Shown one piece after another: positions 62,574 through 64,000 of a stretch of DNA of 64,000 nt. Origin of the DNA: Haloactinopolyspora alba (lineage in GTDB: Bacteria; Actinomycetota; Actinomycetes; Jiangellales; Jiangellaceae); assembly GCF_003014555.1 (NCBI RefSeq), contig NZ_PYGE01000011.1:62001-126000 (forward strand), given 5' to 3'. The notes under the pieces were generated by a model that searched no databases, was not told the DNA's origin, and saw nothing but the letters and a program-made list of their open reading frames with translations. The position numbers and the translations under genes are program-made. Each line of letters begins with the position of its first letter. Within the stretch, counting starts at the first letter, position 1.

Positions 62574-64000
62574 GTGACGACACCAACGGCGGATCTCAGC
62601 TTCGACCCGTGCGATCCGTACTTCCCGGTACCCGGCGGCGGTCCGGCACGCTGGGCGGTGCAGGTCTTCACCCACGACAACGGACACGGTGTCGACCCGG
62701 ACAGCGCCGAGGTGAGCACCCCCGACGAACGGACCGTACGGATGTGTGCCGGTCGCTACGCCAGGCTGGGCCAGCAGGTGACGGGCGCGGCCGGGGAGGT
62801 CGACGTCGTCGTGCGGCGCGACGCCAGGACGCTGACCTTCCAGGTGAACGCGAGTCATCCGGAATCGATCAAGTCCGTCAAGCTGCTCCTGCGCGGACTC
62901 CCGCGTACAGCGCTGCAGGCGGGATGGTGGTCGCCCACCACGCCCCGTGGCGCGACCACCGTCGGGCGCTTCCAGTGGACCTACCCCGGGCCGGAATGGG
63001 CCACCCGGTGGGCCGCCGCCGGCGAGGGCCCGGACTCGGTCGCGCTGAGCGTGCGTGATCCCGGCGTCCATGCGACCGCGCTGCACGTCAGCGAACCTCC
63101 CTACGCCGGCGAACCGATCACCGAGGTCGTGCTCGCCGCGCCCGCACACGAACGCACCCAGCGCTACCAGGCGCCCCCGGTCCAGGTCACGTTCACCGAC
63201 GACACCGCCGGCCTCGACGCTGCTCTCGACGATCACTTGCGGTTCGTGGAGTCCGCGCACGGACTCGTCGCGTGGGAGGAGCGCGTCGACACGCCGGACT
63301 GGCTGGACGACGTCGCGCTCGTGGTCGCACTGCACGGCCAGCACTGGACCGGGCACATCTTCAACACGTTCGACCAGATGGCCCACGCCCTGAAGTTCGT
63401 CGCGGACCATGTGGATCCGAGCCGTGTGCTCGCCTACCTGCCCGGCTGGGAGGGGCGCTACTACCACTCGTACCCGCACTACCGCCCGGGACCGGACCTG
63501 GGCGGGGACACCGGATTCGCCCGGCTCGTCGAGACGGCCCACGGGCTCGGCTTCCACCTGATGCCGATGTTCGGCGCGCACGGCGCGAACGTGTCGCGGT
63601 ACGCCCAGTGGCACGAGGCCGCGATCCGCAACGACACGAACCGCTACGTCGATCTGGTGAACCGTCCCGACTGGGACGGCGACCGGTTCGGCGAAGGGGA
63701 CCAGGTCTTTCTCAACCCGGGAGAACCGGGATTCGGCCGGCACCTGACCGATTCGATCAGCGCGATCGTCACCGAGTTCGGCGTCGATGCAGCGTTCCTC
63801 GACACCGCCGGATTCTGGTTCAACGACCCCAGGCACCCGCTGTTCAGCGGTTTCCGGACGCTGGCCGCCACGTTGCGGCGACGGCATCCCAACCTGCTGC
63901 TCGCGGCCGAAGGCTGGTGGGACGCGATGCTCGCGTTGTTCCCGCTGAGCCAGCAGTGGCTCGGCTGGAGCAGGGATTTCCGTGCTCCGCGGACACTGAC
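62574..64000 (+). CDS. glycoside hydrolase, TIM-barrel (DUF6259/alpha-galactosidase-like), 3' end outside window
   Basis: 475 codons are present from GTG 62574 (AAAGG 6 bases upstream) with no stop before the window ends. An N-terminal beta-sandwich of about 190 residues (MTTPTADLSFDPCDPYFPVP, VVVRRDARTLTFQVNASHPE) precedes a TIM barrel: DDVALVVALHGQHWTGHIFN, RVLAYLPGWEGRYYHSYPHY, GFHLMPMFGAHGANVSRYAQ. Candidate catalytic acids are the Asp in VDAAFLDTAGFW and the Glu in LLAAEGWWDAM, positioned as in clan GH-D-like enzymes. There is no signal peptide, suggesting intracellular breakdown of sugar brought in by the upstream ABC importer. Confidence 0.7.
   Translation, partial: MTTPTADLSFDPCDPYFPVPGGGPARWAVQVFTHDNGHGVDPDSAEVSTPDERTVRMCAGRYARLGQQVTGAAGEVDVVVRRDARTLTFQVNASHPESIKSVKLLLRGLPRTALQAGWWSPTTPRGATTVGRFQWTYPGPEWATRWAAAGEGPDSVALSVRDPGVHATALHVSEPPYAGEPITEVVLAAPAHERTQRYQAPPVQVTFTDDTAGLDAALDDHLRFVESAHGLVAWEERVDTPDWLDDVALVVALHGQHWTGHIFNTFDQMAHALKFVADHVDPSRVLAYLPGWEGRYYHSYPHYRPGPDLGGDTGFARLVETAHGLGFHLMPMFGAHGANVSRYAQWHEAAIRNDTNRYVDLVNRPDWDGDRFGEGDQVFLNPGEPGFGRHLTDSISAIVTEFGVDAAFLDTAGFWFNDPRHPLFSGFRTLAATLRRRHPNLLLAAEGWWDAMLALFPLSQQWLGWSRDFRAPRTL

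Overview
The window is chromosomal DNA of a high-GC Gram-positive actinobacterium. Evidence: GC-rich coding sequence with heavy GTG start use, many ATGA/GTGA gene overlaps, several apparently leaderless genes (a TANNNT hexamer 6-8 bases before the start codon), an ECF42-type sigma factor, SigE-type sigma factor, MmyB-like XRE regulator, F420/Ddn-type oxidoreductase, NgcEFG chitobiose transporter, and small helical type VII (ESX) secretion partners. No rRNA, tRNA, CRISPR array or intact insertion sequence was seen. The genus cannot be fixed from sequence reading alone.

Layout. 0-3 kb: a SnoaL-like gene tail, a frameshifted AhpD-like gene, and an ECF42 sigma/DGPF-protein pair with DUF1905 and VOC genes. 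3.1-6.8 kb: a VapBC-type toxin-antitoxin pair, a UvrA-like ATPase without the long canonical insertion, and a Ddn-type oxidoreductase. 6.9-16.4 kb: LysR and AraC regulators, an ABC exporter, an XRE regulator, aconitase, and a histidine kinase/response regulator/DUF4097 operon. 16.5-20.1 kb: a secreted tripeptidyl-aminopeptidase-type hydrolase, an MpaB-type protein and another hydrolase. 19.2-21.7 kb is a scar region: two differently deleted copies of an AbrB/VapC module, a duplicated acetyltransferase tail, and a headless colicin-D-like nuclease domain with an overlapping putative immunity gene. It is followed by an integrase-like protein.

23.1-30.9 kb: an FAD oxidoreductase and MMPL transporter, a SigE-type sigma factor with a membrane partner, and a CHRD protein. 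31.3-42.4 kb is an export and regulation block: a two-component system divergent from a three-gene ABC exporter, an ArsR/SRPBCC pair, a DrrAB-like exporter, and an ABC-exporter/MFS operon divergent from an HxlR regulator. 43-45 kb: a TIGR04222-like protein and a fused ArsR-SRPBCC protein with an exceptionally clear promoter/operator.

45.2-48.1 kb is the most unusual locus: an EspC/WXG100-like protein, a lipoprotein, and a 614-residue protein joining a WXG-like helical N-terminus, about 15 RTX calcium-binding repeats and an M91/NleD-type HELGH metallopeptidase. It looks like a type VII secreted RTX-protease toxin or effector. 48.2-54.6 kb is a GlcNAc/chitobiose regulon (ngcEFG, SIS protein, RpiR regulator, divergent GlcNAc-type kinase). 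54.6-59.2 kb holds a LysR/nitrilase pair, glyA under a ZTP riboswitch, and a GNAT gene. 59.4-64 kb is a second sugar ABC importer followed by a glycoside hydrolase running off the window.

Working together: two sugar-acquisition systems feed central metabolism (aconitase and glyA are also present), while a large share of the remaining genes serve export, resistance, signalling and inter-organism conflict.
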